From: Leptobrachium leishanense
Lineage: Eukaryota > Chordata > Amphibia > Anura > Megophryidae
NCBI GenBank assembly: GCA_009667805.1
Contig: CM019063.1
Span: 197,388,954-197,452,953 of the forward strand
Reading direction: 5' to 3'
DNA: 64,000 nt
The notes under the pieces are model-generated. The model saw only the letters and a list, made by a program, of their open reading frames with translations. It did no database searches and was not told the origin of the DNA. This document shows, piece after piece, positions 10,765-22,600 of the stretch. The position numbers were made by a program, and so were the translations under genes. Numbering within the stretch: the first letter of the stretch is position 1; each line of letters begins with the position of its first letter.

Positions 10765-12940
10765 CAGGGGCATCGCTACGTGGGGGCGGCCCGCACCAGG
10801 TGACACCCGCCCTTAGGGTGACACCGTCACCCTAAGGGTGGGTGTCTCACCCTGCGCCGCGTGTTCACTCCCTGCGAGCGTCCGAAGCTATGCAGCTTCG
10901 GCGCTCGCCTGGGGGAAACACGTCACCAGCCGAGTTCTCGCGAGATCGCGGCTGGTCACGTGGCTCCCCCAGGCGAGCGCCCAAGCTCCATGCCGCCGGA
11001 TGCTCAGAGGGAGCAGAACACGCGGCGCAGGAGGTGAGTTGGGGGCATTATCCATGAACTGGGGCAGTATCCATGAGCTGGGGCAGTATCCATGAGCTGG
11101 GGCAGTATCCATGAGCTGGGGCATTATCCATGAGCTGGGGCAATATCCATGAGCTGGAGCAGTATCCATGAGCTGGGGGCAATATCCATGAGCTGGGGCA
11201 GTATCCATGTGCTGGGGCATTATCCATGAGCTGGGGCAGTATCCATGAGCTGGGGCAATATCCATGAGCTGGGGCAGTATCCATGAGCTGGGGGCATATC
11301 CATGAGCTGGGGCAGTATCCATGAGCTGGGGCATATCCATGTGTTGGGGCAGTATCCATGTGCTGGGCATTATCCATGAGCTGGGGCAGTATATCCATGA
11401 GCTGGGGCAGTATCCATGTGCTGGGGCAGTATCCATGAGCTGGGGCTTTATCCATGAGCTGGGGCATTATCCATGAGCTGGGGCAGTATATCCATGAGCT
11501 GGGGCATTATCCATGAGCTGGGGCAGTATCCATGAGCTGGGGCATATCCATGTGTTGGGGCAGTATCCATGTGCTGGGGCATTATCCATGAGCTGGGGCA
11601 GTATATCCATGAGCTGGGGCATTATCCATGAGCTGGGGCAGTATCCATGAGCTGGGGCATTATCCATGAGCTGGGGCAATATCCATGAGCTTTGGCAGTA
11701 TCCATGAGCTGGGGCATTATCCATGAGCTGGGGCAGTATATCCATGAGCTGGGGCATTATCCATGAGCTAGGGCATATCCCATGAGCTGGGGCAGTATAT
11801 ATCCATGAACTGGGGCATTATCCATGAGCTGGGGCAGTATATCCATGAGCTGGAGCAGTATATCCATGTGCTGGGGCAGTATATCCATGTGCTGGGGCAG
11901 TATATCCATGTGCTGGGGCATTATCCATGAGCTGGGGCAGTATCCATGTGCTGGGGTAGTATCCATGTGCTGGGACATTATCCATGAGCTGGGGCATTAT
12001 CCATGAGCTGGGGCATATCCATGTGCTGGGGCAGTATCCATGTGCTGGGGCATTATCCATGAGCTGGGGCAATATCAATGAGAGGAGGTGGGGGCATATC
12101 CATGAGAGGAGCTGGGGCAGTATATCCATGAGAGGAGCTGGGGCAATATCCATGAGAGGAGCTGGGGCAATATCCATGAGAGGAGCTGGGGCATATCCAT
12201 GAGAGGAGCTGGGGCATATCCATGAGAGCTGCTGGGGCATATCCATGAGAGCTCCTGGGGCATATCCATGAGAGCTCCTGGGGCATATCCATGAGAGCTG
12301 CTGGGGCATATCCATGAGAGCTCCTGGGGCATATCCATGAGAGCTGGGGCAGTATCCATGTGTGCTGGGGCAGTATCCATGTGTGCTGGGGGCATATCCA
12401 TGAGAGCTGGGGCAATATCCATGTGTGAGCTGGTCTGGGGGCAATATATCCATGTGTGAGCTGGTCTGGGGGCAATATATCCATGTGTGAGCTGGTCTGG
12501 GGCAATATATCCATATGTGAGCTGAGGCGCAATATATCCATATGTGAAGTGGGGCAATATATATCCATGGGTGAGCTGCTGGGAGCAATATATAATTGTG
12601 AACTGGGGCAATATATCCATGTGTGAGCTGGGTGCAATATATATCCATGGGTGAGCTGCTGGGGGCAATATATCCAGAGCTGCTGGGGGCAATATATATC
12701 CATGTGTGCTTTCACTGCCTTCGAACAAGCACTGTACTTGCTGGAAGTTGGCAAAAACTTGTGTGAGCATATGAGAGAGCTCCACAGCAATAAACCTCAC
12801 AGTAATGTGCGCTGTGTGTATGAGCATATGGGAGTACTGATTTAGGAGTAAGAGTAGTTAAAAAAATCCGTAAAACTCGGGGGGGGGGGTAACACCATAA
12901 GTTACCGCACCGGGTGACACCAACCCTAGTGACGCCACTG
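10765..12940. mobile_element. hAT-like non-autonomous element with internal minisatellite (copy A)
   Basis: It is flanked by an exact 8-bp direct repeat CCCATTAA (10757-10764 and 12941-12948), the target duplication length of hAT transposons. The imperfect TIRs read CAGGGGCATCGCTACG on the left and, reversed, CAGTGGCGTCACTAGG on the right. The left 270 bp are GC-rich and self-complementary (for example CGAAGCTATGCAGCTTCG near 10882), followed by the minisatellite and a short right part. A fragment of a similar end lies just outside at 10712. There is no transposase. Confidence 0.8.
11041..12704. repeat. 19-bp minisatellite with graded unit length (copy A)
   Basis: The core unit is GGGGCAGTATCCATGAGCT (19 bp) with 18-, 21- and 23-bp variants such as CATATCC and CAGTATATCC forms. 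From about 12065 units lengthen to 23-24 bp (added GAGAG or GAGAGCTCC) and from about 12420 to about 31 bp (GTGTGAGCTGGTCTGG). The minus strand has no stop codon in any frame of the unit, so long repetitive open frames arise. They have no codon-level conservation and are not genes. Total length is about 1.66 kb. Confidence 0.95.
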
Positions 12941-13075
12941 CCCATTAACATCTAAACAGCCAATAATCAAGGGAAAACATGAAATGTATACTGTGAGGGA
13001 TGAAGCCTGTTCATTAACCATTAATATACAACTAAACCAAGGCAAAAATGAAAGTAATACACAATGTAATATATA

Positions 13076-13987
13076 CAGGGTTATTCAAAGATAATCGAAA
13101 ACTCACCGCACGTTCAGTGACTTTTCGTTCTCTTCAATTCGGTGCGATTTGGCGATCCCATTTCTGCGACCCTGCGGTGTATTCAGCAAACACCACAGGG
13201 CCGTCGTAATGCAGGGAAAAGTCGCTGCAAACCCGCTAAAAACTCACCGCAAAACCCGACGAAGGCACACCGAAACCCGCAAAAACATCTGGATTAACCC
13301 CGCCGAACACACCGGAGAAACCCGAGCAGCCGCCGATCACAGCGCAGAGCAGCCGTCAGAAAAAGCCGACACCGCAGACGAATGGAGTGGAAAAAAAAAA
13401 CAGTACGCTTGAATGTTTGAAAAGTGAAACGCTGTTTGCAAAGAAACTACAGAATGAAAATGTCTGAAATTTACATATAAGATCCAAAGAATTATAATAA
13501 AAAGGGCTGTTACAGAAAAAAGAAAAAACGATTTAAAAGAAAATCGGAAAAAAAATGTTTTCAAAAAAATCCCCAAAAAATGCCTAAAAGATCCTAAAAA
13601 AATCTAAAACTAAAGAGACTTTTTACTGCAAAATATTATAATCTACGGTTTATTACATATTGAATTAAAACGGGAATATTTTTAACATTGAAGCCTATGA
13701 GTTTCGCCTGAATAAACCTGTTGAATTAAACCACCAAATAGCAGGGCAATTCGGCAACTATTCACTGCTGGTATTTGTTCTCTGAATAGACGAAGCATTG
13801 TTTCACTATGGGGTTTCACTGCCCTCGAACAGGCACCGAACAGGCACCGTATTTGCAGGCAATTTGCCAACATTTGGCGAACTGCCTGCTCTCTGAATAG
13901 CCGAATGACCAGGAAAGGTAACAGAACGCTGAATTTCAGCGTTCGGTTACTTTTCGCCAGCAATTCGGATCTCTTTGAATAACCCTG
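13076..13987 (-). mobile_element. Harbinger-like MITE, complete (copy A)
   Basis: This 912-bp element has ends CAGGGTTATTCAAAGA and TCTTTGAATAACCCTG and is flanked by ATA on both sides (13073-13075, 13988-13990). Each end carries a subterminal palindrome, for example around GAACGCTGAAATTTCAGCGTTC at 13923-13945. Relatives sit at 403-5396, 15940-16841 and 32459-33075. No coding capacity was found; PIF/Harbinger is suggested only by the 3-bp duplication. Confidence 0.8.
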
Positions 13988-14319
13988 ATAGTCTGACCTG
14001 TGAAAAAAATTGTTACGTTTTTATTTTACTATTTATGATTTTTGTTTTACAATGAATATGCTAATGTTGGGTATCATTGGAAAGGCCAAACTCTCTGCCC
14101 TTTCCAATGACACCTAGATGAACCACGTATGATGCGGTCCGAAGGAGTAGGGAGGTTGGATGCTGATCCCTGAAGGGGGTGCACATAGGGAGGGCAAGGA
14201 ATAACCTAGCGGGGCAATTGCCCCCCGGCCCCCATCTAGAGATGCCTATGGGCAGTGGACTCACATCACTGTATTGTGTGGGATGTATTCAAAGGACATC
14301 ACCAGGGGGTAGATTAGAA

Positions 14320-14453
14320 GGGCTATATTACAAAGTGGGTGCTAACTTAACCAGAGCTGTTGTAAATTTACCAGAGCCATTATAGTCTATGGAGTTAATA
14401 CGTTTACAACAGCTTTGGTTAAATTAGCACCAACTAACTTCGTAATACTGCCC
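14320..14453. mobile_element. 134-bp TIR MITE (copy A)
   Basis: The arms with ATTACAAAG and GCTAACTTAACCAGAGCTGT face their reverse complement ending CGTAATACTGCCC, leaving a loop of about 45 bp. It is the uninterrupted relative of the element at 9328-9905 and serves as its reference. Confidence 0.82.
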
Positions 14454-14776
14454 GAAGTCTTTTAAGCTCCCTGCCTTATCTCATTCAGGTGCCATATCTT
14501 ATCTCAGGTGGCCAGGAGAACAAAAACAGCCCACTGCAGTCTTATCTAAACATTCACTCCTCTACCTCATTGACTGTTAAATACTGTAGAAGCTAAAGCA
14601 CAGCAGTTGGATAAAACGTTTGCACAGATTTTGGTAAATGTTGCATCATGGGAAAATATACCATGCAATTACGTCAAACAAAGAAAAAAATAACAGCATG
14701 TGTTTTATAATGTGGTTTTGTTTGTAAACAACAAGTAATCTAATCACAGCTTATGTTAGTGGTAGTTTCCCTTTAA

Positions 14777-15880
14777 CTCAAGGGTCTGAAAAACGTTATT
14801 CAAACCTGAGTGACGTCAGGTGCAGATGGAGAACGAGCTGGTTGGAATGGCTCTTCCTCCAACTGGTAGGGGCACATTAACATCTCTTATACAAAGTATA
14901 GGAGACTTTAATGTACAGTAACCTGGTGCTAATAGGGTATTGTAAAATTAAGCACAGCTGCTCAAGCCGTTATGTGGTACAGCGCGAATGCTGTGCTTAT
15001 CGTCCGGGTCGTGATCTGGCCATTGGTGTTTTGGCTGTGACAAATCCTGCTAGTTGTATTCAGCTATTATATCAAAAAGTTAAAATAAATCATTATTTCA
15101 TAACTTGCAACATAAGTTACTTTACTAAGTTTGAAAAAGTAACAGATGAAAAAAACAACTAAACTAATGTTGCAGTTTTGTCTTATGGGACCTTCTTCGG
15201 TTCTCACTTCTCAAAAATAATTAATCTCATGCACATTTTTATCCTCCACAGATAAGTCTTACTTACAAAACACTAAGGAAGTGAGGAGTTAAAATGTCAT
15301 AACCCATTACAGTCAACACTATATAATTATCCACTGGACATTGTGCTTCTTCTTTGGGTATATACAAGTAGTATGTGTGTGGTACTTTGCACAAGTCGTA
15401 TAATATGTATGATGTAGGGGGTCATTGAGATGTGGAATTTATGCAGGCAGAAAAGCCATAAAGAATTTTTTTTCTTCTTTTGTCCGGTTTCCTTAAAGAT
15501 TGTCAGCATGTGTGTATGGGGAGCCTTCTCCTAGAATAATCACAGTAAGCATTTTAAAACTATCTACGTTTTGGATTTGTAATGCTAAGAATATTTTTTG
15601 CATCTAACTCTATGGTATATGGGTTAATGCCTTCCTCTTTATTTTGCAATGTTATTTATCTATTTTTCTAATTGCACCGATATTACTGACAAGCATATGC
15701 TTAGAATACCTACAAACAAAGCTAATTTCAAGTAACATTTACCAGAAACAATTCATTCACATTTCTACATCCTTTACTTGTTTATTTTATTCTACTTTAT
15801 GTTATTTAGATATAAGTTAAATATGTTTCATTGATTTTTAATTTCAGGGACTGGAATTATTAATTGATATGCAACACTAT
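14777..15880. other. 1.1 kb without a recognised gene
   Basis: This is AT-rich single-copy-looking DNA, apart from its duplicate at 55374-56477. Short open frames (for example 14911-15162) are the same in both copies, but their translations show no recognisable domain and I do not call them. Confidence 0.6.
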
Positions 15881-16967
15881 CAGGGTTATTCAGAGAGATG
15901 TGAAAACCAGAAGAATGACTGGAGAAGTGAAAATTCTAGCAGTGTTATTCAAAGAGATCCGAATTCTGGCCGAAAGGTAAACGAACAGTGAAATTCAGCA
16001 TTCGGTTACCTTTCCTGGTCATTCGGCTATTCAGAGAGCAGGCAGTTCGCCAAATGTTGGCGAATTGCCTCCACATACGGTGCCCGTTCGGTGCCTGTTC
16101 GAGGGCAGTGAAATCTCCATAGAGAAGCAATGCTTTGTCTATTCATAGAACACCAAACAGCAGGGAAAAGTTGCCAAATTGCCCTGCTGTTCGGTGGTTT
16201 CATTCGACAGGTTTATTCAGGCGAATCCCATAGGCTTCAATGTTAAAAATATTCCCGTTTTAATTCAATATCTAATATTATAATATTCTGCAGTAAAAAC
16301 TCTCTTTATTTATAGATTTTTTTAGAATCTTTAAAGCATTTTTCGGGATATTTTAGTGAAACCTTTTTTTCTGTTTTATTTTTAAATTATTTTTTCTTTT
16401 TTCTGTAACAGCCCTTTTTATTATCATTCTTTGGACATTGCTATATATGTAAATTCCAAACATTTTCGTTCTGTAGTTTCTTTGCAAACAGCGTTTCACT
16501 TTTCAAACATTCAAGCGTACAGTTTTTTTTTCTCTCCATTCGTCTGCGGTGTCGAGTTTTTTCCGGCGGCTGCGCTGTGATCGGAGGCTGCTCAGGTTTC
16601 TCTGGCGTGTTCGGCGGGGTTAATACAGATGTTTTTGCGGTTTTCAGTGTGCTTTCGCCGGGTTTTGCGGTGAGTGTTTGGTGGGTTTGCGGCGGGTTTT
16701 CCCTGCACTACGACAGCCCTGTGGCGCTTGCTAAATTCACCGCAGGGTCGCCGAAATGGGAGCGCCAAATCGCGCCAAATTGAAGAGAACGAAAAGTCAC
16801 CGAACGTGCGATGACTTTTCAATTCTCTTTGAATAATCCTGTAGGTCAAAATAGCCGATTTGGAAAGTAAGATAAATGTGAGAATTTTTCTGGTTTGGCT
16901 ATTCTGACATAGAATTATCGCTTCTCCAGTCATTCTCCTGGTTTTCACCTCTCTCTGAATAACGTTG
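15881..16967. mobile_element. Small outer MITE hosting a Harbinger-like MITE (copy A)
   Basis: The outer arms of about 57 bp start CAGGGTTATTCAGAGAGA on the left, and the reversed right end reads CAACGTTATTCAGAGAGA; both continue into GTGAAAACCAG and AATGACTGGAGAAG. Without the inner element it would be about 180 bp. The flanking triplets are TAT and TTA, so the duplication is degraded or absent. Confidence 0.78.
15940..16841 (+). mobile_element. Harbinger-like MITE nested in the outer MITE (copy A)
   Basis: This 902-bp element has ends CAGTGTTATTCAAAGAGA and, reversed, CAGGATTATTCAAAGAGA, with TAG on both sides (15937-15939, 16842-16844). It belongs to the family at 13076-13987 in opposite orientation. 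A near-perfect palindrome lies just inside the right end (GAAAAGTCACCGAACGTGCG region, 16788-16818). Confidence 0.82.
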
Positions 16968-17081
16968 TTAATCTAAAATTAGCCCTCTTGAAATAAAATG
17001 TTATATTACTAACTTGGTTATGCAACTTTTCTTAAAGGAATTATTCATTATAAAGCCATATTCAAACCGAACTGTTAGCAT

Positions 17082-17362
17082 TAAGGCCCCGTTCACACTG
17101 TGCGATTTATCGGCAAAATCAGCACGATGTCACGCTATGTAGCATCTCCAATACATTTCAATGGAGCTGTTCACATCTTGCTGCGTGACGTCGCATGTCG
17201 TACGTCGCGGTACCATGTCGCTGGTACATGACCCTTTTTTTGCGATTTGCGTTTTGCGATTTCTAGTGGTGGTGTTTTGCAAAATCGCGACGTCGCGCAA
17301 CAGTGTCGCGCAATGTCGCGAATATGAAAATTTTCAAATCACACAGTGTGAACGGGGCCTTA
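17082..17362. mobile_element. TIR MITE with TAAGGCCCCGTTCACAC ends (copy A)
   Basis: The 281-bp unit has TIRs of about 27 bp, TAAGGCCCCGTTCACACTGT and its complement. The interior is rich in GCGAC, GTCGCG and ACGTCGC words in both orientations. The target duplication is not resolved and there is no coding capacity. Confidence 0.85.
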
Positions 17363-17739
17363 CGAGTGAGCTATTAAATAGAAAAGCCCCTTGTTATTAA
17401 TACTAATATATTTCATCTTATTCCATTCTAGGCAAAAATTCCTCATTCCTCATGCTGCAGCAAGTTATTGTGCTACCAGCTGCAAGAGTGTGGTGTTTAG
17501 CATTTTATTTAAGTGGTGAAACAGTAAAAATACAGTTTGTATGAGTGTATTACAGAACTCCTCAGCAATAAAGCTGACAGCAACATATGGTATGTATGAG
17601 TGTATTACTGAACTCCACAGCAATAAAGCTCACAGTAATGTGCAGTGTCATGCCAGCTGGTTTTGCTGTGCCTCTTCATGCTACAGTTACTAATTCTGGG
17701 CAGAGAATTCTGAACCTGGTCAGAGACCTAGGAGGGCTT
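17363..17739. repeat. Diverged copies of a dispersed ~57-bp repeat
   Basis: Units around GTATGAGTGTATTACAGAAC and CCACAGCAATAAAGCTCACA occur twice at about 17535-17645. The same unit recurs at 12770-12830 and 23680-23990, so this is an older local repeat into which other elements inserted. No gene was seen in the remaining sequence. Confidence 0.65.
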
Positions 17740-18694
17740 TAGGCTGGCCATCCACTGGGTCCGTATTTGTGCGATGGTGCAATCATCCGATATCGTCTGA
17801 GGTTGTCCGACTGATCCTGCAACATGCAGGTGAATCAGTCCTCTTCCACTGCATCAGACCACAGAAGGACGATGTCATCCGAAATTAGGCGATTGCAACA
17901 GATGTGCGATCTTTACGATTTTTTTTTGTTTATCGGACCGATGCCGGGGTGATCTGGTACAAGTTTACATGAAAAAGATGAATTGTATGCTTAAACTTCC
18001 GTGCTTCGGGGAAACCTGTAAAAGATACATTGTATAGTATGACCGGCGTGTGCAGGAGAAACGTGTAAAAATAGATTGTATAGGAAATCCGCCGTTCGAG
18101 AAGCTCATAGGATTCAATGGAAAAAATATTAAAGTTTTTATTTATTATTTATTGAATTGTTTATTTTTTAAATCTGCAACAAAAAGCCTTTTTATATATT
18201 GAAATTTTATGATTTTTTTAAAGGTGTTTTTCTGTATTTTTTTGGCTAACGTTTTGGTTCAGGTTTTTTTGTTGAAAAAGAAACAAGGCTTTTTTTTCAC
18301 TCGCGTCTTTTTTTTTTCTTTTCCAACGTGCTGGCTCAGCGTTACTCCCCTTCAAGCTGAAACACAAACAACACCAGGGAGAGGGGGGTAATCCCCTGCT
18401 GAAGCCTGACAATTTGGTTGTTTTTTTCAGCACGAGCTGGCCGCGCTGGACGGGACGGGACTGTCTTTGATCCTGAAAAGCCTCTTTAGCATCAAAGACA
18501 GTTTATTTTCTCCCCGCAGTGGCCAGCACCAGACCCACAGCGTGTTTTTTTTTTTACCTGGCGGCCTGTCCATCAGCAGATCTGGGTCGTCCACAGATGC
18601 TCCCAGTGGACAAACCTGATCGGCCAATGGTGTTGTCCGTAGTCGAGTGACCGAGTCGGTCATCTGACTTCTGTGCCAATGGACGGCCGGCCTT
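17740..18694. mobile_element. TIR element with AGGCTGGCCATCCACTGG ends (copy A)
   Basis: The left end AGGCTGGCCATCCACTGG matches the reversed right end AAGGCCGGCCGTCCATTGG with four or five differences. The inside shows CATCCGA/TCGGAC words and a palindromic pair around GACTGTCTTTGAT (18460) and ATCAAAGACAGT (18490). No transposase is encoded. Two adjacent elements cannot be excluded. Confidence 0.55.
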
Positions 18695-19117
18695 AAACAG
18701 CAGCAAGTGACAGAGGTCTGTGCCCTGCTGTGGCCTCAGCTCATTCTGTTCCCTTTGTTTGTGTGATCCCATGGTTTGACCTCTGTCTAAATATTATACT
18801 TCCTGGTTTATGCTCTTGTCCCTGTTTGGTTATTATAGTTTGCATACACCGACCCTGACCCTTTTTATCTGGACTGGTTTGCTCTATTTTCCCTAAATGG
18901 TTATCTGTTATACTGATTCTGTGTAACAACCTTTGGCTTTGTATTTGTACAGTGATCTCTCACTTGTCTCAATGGGTTCCATATTTCTACGTATCATCTT
19001 TGTGTTTATATTCTATATTCAGTTCAGACTCACCCATTCTAAGGACTGGCCTGTCAGATTAGGGGTTTCCTCACTTCTGTCTGCGTTATGAGTTGCCCAC
19101 TATTCATGACATGCAGT
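18695..19117. other. Intergenic stretch, no gene recognised
   Basis: Pyrimidine-rich DNA up to the copia insertion; no open frame, RNA gene or repeat end was recognised. It is duplicated at 59313-59733. Confidence 0.6.
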
Positions 19118-19122
19118 ACTGT

Positions 19123-19398
19123 TGTTGGTTATGTATGAAAGAGGCACTGGAGTCTTGTGAATCTTCAGTAGAGAACTTTACTTTGTGCATATAGCAATAA
19201 AACAACTTATAACAGATTAGTCACTGGATATATATCAGGATGCTTCATCATCACACAGCTAGAAAGAAAAAGGAAGTGAAGCAGAGACAAAAGAGACTTA
19301 TTTCCTGTGAACATTTACCAACGAGTTTAGAACACATTTAACCACTAACAGCGCCACCTGCAGTCCATAGTATAATATATGCTGTTGTATCTCCAACA
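19123..19398 (-). repeat. copia LTR downstream of gag-pol (copy A)
   Basis: This 276-bp LTR reads TGTTGGAGATACAACAGC at its minus-strand start and ends in AACCAACA. It matches 23400-23675 with no difference noticed. Confidence 0.95.
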
Positions 19399-19407
19399 CC
19401 CCTTCTC
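19399..19407 (-). promoter_or_regulatory. Polypurine tract of copia (copy A)
   Basis: GAGAAGGGG on the minus strand abuts the downstream LTR, the usual place for the plus-strand primer. Confidence 0.85.
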
Positions 19408-19423
19408 AACAGCATGTGCATAA

Positions 19424-19618
19424 TCATACAACATTCAGCTTCTTTTGAAGAAAACAATAACGTTCCTTTGGCAACGGTTTGGTGAGTGCATCTGCAGTCA
19501 TCTCTTCTGATGGGCAATACTGAATATCGATAAGTCCTTGCTCTTGTGTGTCCCTGAGCAGATGATATTTTACGTCTATGTGCTTGGTTCTAGGGTTGAT
19601 CCTTTCTGATTGTGTCAA
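19424..19618 (-). pseudogene. copia RNase H C-terminal tail, out of frame
   Basis: The 64 codons include INPRTKHIDVKYHLL and EEMTADALTKPLP, the conserved C-terminus of copia RNase H. They lie in a different frame from the 1222-residue polyprotein, and the conserved DNQG segment is readable just upstream in this same frame. A single-base indel therefore explains the break. It ends 16 bp before the polypurine tract. Confidence 0.9.
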
Positions 19619-19620
19619 CT

Positions 19621-22600
19621 TTATACATCCCTGGTTGTCTTCAAAGATGGTTTAGACATATCCAGTCCCATGTCTAATAGAAGTTGACGAATCCAAATTG
19701 CTTCTTGACATGCATGTGCTGCTGCTATGTATTCTGCTTCAGTTGAAGAGAGTGCAACAGTCGCTTGTTTTCGACTAGACCAGCTGATGGTTCCTTCTCC
19801 GTACTGGAAGATGTAACCAGTAGTAGATTTGCGGTCTGTGATATCTCCGGCCCAGTCAGCATCTACATATCCAATTAAGTTTGCATTGGGTGTTGCTGGC
19901 AGTCGCAGTTTCATATGAATTGTTCCTTTTAGATACTGTATCACCCTTTTTACGGCATTCCAATCACGTTGACAGGGTGTTGAAACTTTTCTACAGAGTA
20001 TACTCAATGCTGCGTCAATGTCTGGTCTTGTCACAGTTGCAATGTATAACAATTTTCCAATTGCTTTGCGGTACTTCTCATTGTTAGGTAACAAGTTTTC
20101 CATTCCATTGTCTTTCTGATAAGCTGGTTCCATAGGCGTTTTCACTTCTTTTGCATCTTGCATGTGAAACTCTGCTAGAATATCTGTAATTTTCTGACTT
20201 TGGTGAAGAAGATAACTTCCGTCTTCTTCTTTCTCGATTTGGATTCCTAAATAGTGAGCAATGTTCCCAAGCTCTTTAATCTCAAAGTTTTGTTTCAATG
20301 TGCTAGTTATTTGATCATAATCCCCTTCTTGTTCAAAACAAATTATGATGTCATCAACATAAATTAGTAGGTAGATCCATTTGTTGTCTTGATTCTTTGA
20401 ATACAGGCATGGATCAGCGTTACTTCTTGAAAATCCTTCTGTTGTGAGTACTTGGTTCACTTCTTCATTCCACATTCTTGCTGCTTGTTTGAGACCATAG
20501 ATGCTCTTTTGCAGTTTACACACAAGGTTCTGTCCTGTATTAAACCCTGGTGGCTGCTCCATGTAGAGTTCCTCTTTGATATCTCCATATAGAAAAGCTG
20601 TTTTGACATCCAGGTGCTTCACTTGCATTTGTTTTTCAGCTGCAATGCTGAGGAATGTTCTAATGGTTGTGTGCTTTACCACTGGAGCAAATGTTTCATC
20701 ATAATCTTCTCCATATTTCTGGGAATATCCCTTGGCGACTACTCTTGCCTTGTATCTGTGAATGTTTCCTTCTGCGTCGTACTTCACTTTAAAAATCCAT
20801 TTACTTCCTATAGTTTTGTGACCGGGAGGGAGCTCTGTGAGAGTCCAGGTTTCATTTTTCTGAAGTGATTTTAGTTCTTCTTCAGCCGCCTTTCTCCACT
20901 GATTGGCTTCCCCTTTTGGTAGTTTATCTATGTCTTCCCAAGATGTTGGTTCAAATGTCTCATGTGTCTTAACAGTGTATGACAGCTTGCGCGGTGGGAT
21001 CCCTTTTGTTGTCCGAGTAGATCTTCTGATTTCTGGTTGTTCTGTCGGTTCTACTGGATTGTGAACAGTTAAGTCATCAATTGTGAGTTCCACTTCTTGG
21101 TCTGACTCCTGCACAGTTTCCTTTTGGTCAGCATCTCTTGCTATTTCAATCGGCACCTTTTCTTCGTGTTTTTCAGGAGTCATTATTTCTGATGTTTGGC
21201 TTTCATCAAAATAAACACTGCGGCTTACTGTGACCTTGTTGGTCTTTGGATTAAGGATTCTGTATCCCTTACTTTGTTCACTGTAGCCTATTAGAATGCC
21301 TTCTATGGCTCTGTTCTCCAACTTGGAGCGTTTTTCACTTGGAATGTAAACGTATGCTTTGCAACCAAACACTCTAATATGACCTATACTAGGTTTTGAT
21401 CTGTTCCACATTTCATAAGGGGTACTTTCAATAGCTTTAGATGGTAGTCTGTTCTGTAGATATGTTGCAGTCATTATTGCTTCTCCCCAGTACTTGTTGT
21501 GTAGGTTGGCATCTGAAAGCAAGCATCTGGCCATTTCTACAAGAGTGCGATTTTTTCTTTCAGCTACACCGTTTTGTTCTGGAGTGTACGGTACGGTTGT
21601 CTGGTGTATGATACCATGTTTCTTTAGATATGATTCCACTTCTTTACCCATATATTCCCCTCCATTGTCCGTGCGTATTATTCCGGGTTTCCTTTGAAAT
21701 TTGTTGCTAGTCATCGCTACAAATTCTTGAAGTTTATCAGTTGTCTCACTTTTGTGTTTCATCAGATATGTCGTTGTGTACCTGGAATAGTCATCAATGA
21801 AGGTTATTAAATATTTGTTGCCGCTGGGTGTCGGGGTTTTCATTGGTCCACACACGTCACTGTGTATAAGTTCCATGGGTTTAGTGGTTTTTCTTTGACT
21901 GGCTTGTGGAAGTGGTGTACGTGTGGCCTTTGCTTTGATGCAACACGTGCACTTCATCAACTTTGGACAAGGTATCATTATCATGTCTTCTGATAATTCT
22001 CTCTTAGAAAGTTCCTTTATAGCTTCTGAGTTTCGATGCCCCAATCGTCTGTGCCATAGATGGATGCACTTGTCATGTGGATTATGAGTGACTGTTTTGA
22101 CTTGAACACGTTCAGTGACGATTTTGTATAGGTGTTCATTCAACCTTCCTTTTGCAACGATTTCTTTTCTGTTTCGAATTGTGCATTCATTACCTCGGAA
22201 TTGTACTGTAAGTCCATTGTTAGCAAGGTTTTTTACTGATAGGATGCTTCCTTCTAGACTTGGAACATACAGAACGTTCTTTACAAGGATGCTTCGGTTA
22301 CCTCCTGATGGTGTGATGCAGTTCAGAAATCCTTGACCTTTACCTTCTGATGTAATACTTTTCCCATTTGCTAGGAAGACTTTGTCTTTTGTATTAAAAT
22401 TAATTTCTGTGAAGAAGGTCTCATCACTGGTCATGTGACTTGTTGCTCCTGAGTCAATGTACCATCCATGCGGCGGGGTAGTATTCTGAGTTACTTTAAA
22501 ACTTGCACTCCACGCTGTGTCTTTGCTTTCCTGTGTGGCTGCTTTAGCTCTTTCTTTTGTGAATGTCTCTCTCCTTCGCTGTTCTGCTTTCCAGATTGAA

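Larger units (their letters stand above)
10476..14776. mobile_element. TTAA-type (T2/Kolobok-like) element carrying nested insertions (copy A)
   Basis: The left end TTAAAGGGACACTACCAC and the right end, read reversed, TTAAAGGGAAACTACCAC differ by one base in 18 and start with TTAAAGG, the signature described for Xenopus T2 MITEs with TTAA targets. Between them sit the hAT-like minisatellite element, a Harbinger-like MITE and a 134-bp MITE, which account for most of the 4.3 kb. It is possible that the two ends belong to two separate elements. Confidence 0.55.

Noticed and set aside
11041..12704. CRISPR-like regular spacing
   Set aside because: Units are contiguous without unique spacers, and the context is vertebrate.
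10888..12827. Long minus-strand open frames (up to 276 codons) with MDTAPAHGY-type repeats
   Set aside because: They overlap in all three frames of a minisatellite whose unit has no stop codon; nothing shows coding selection.
14911..15162. 83-codon frame conserved in both copies
   Set aside because: Conservation follows from the recent duplication; the translation has no recognisable domain and starts in AT-rich DNA.
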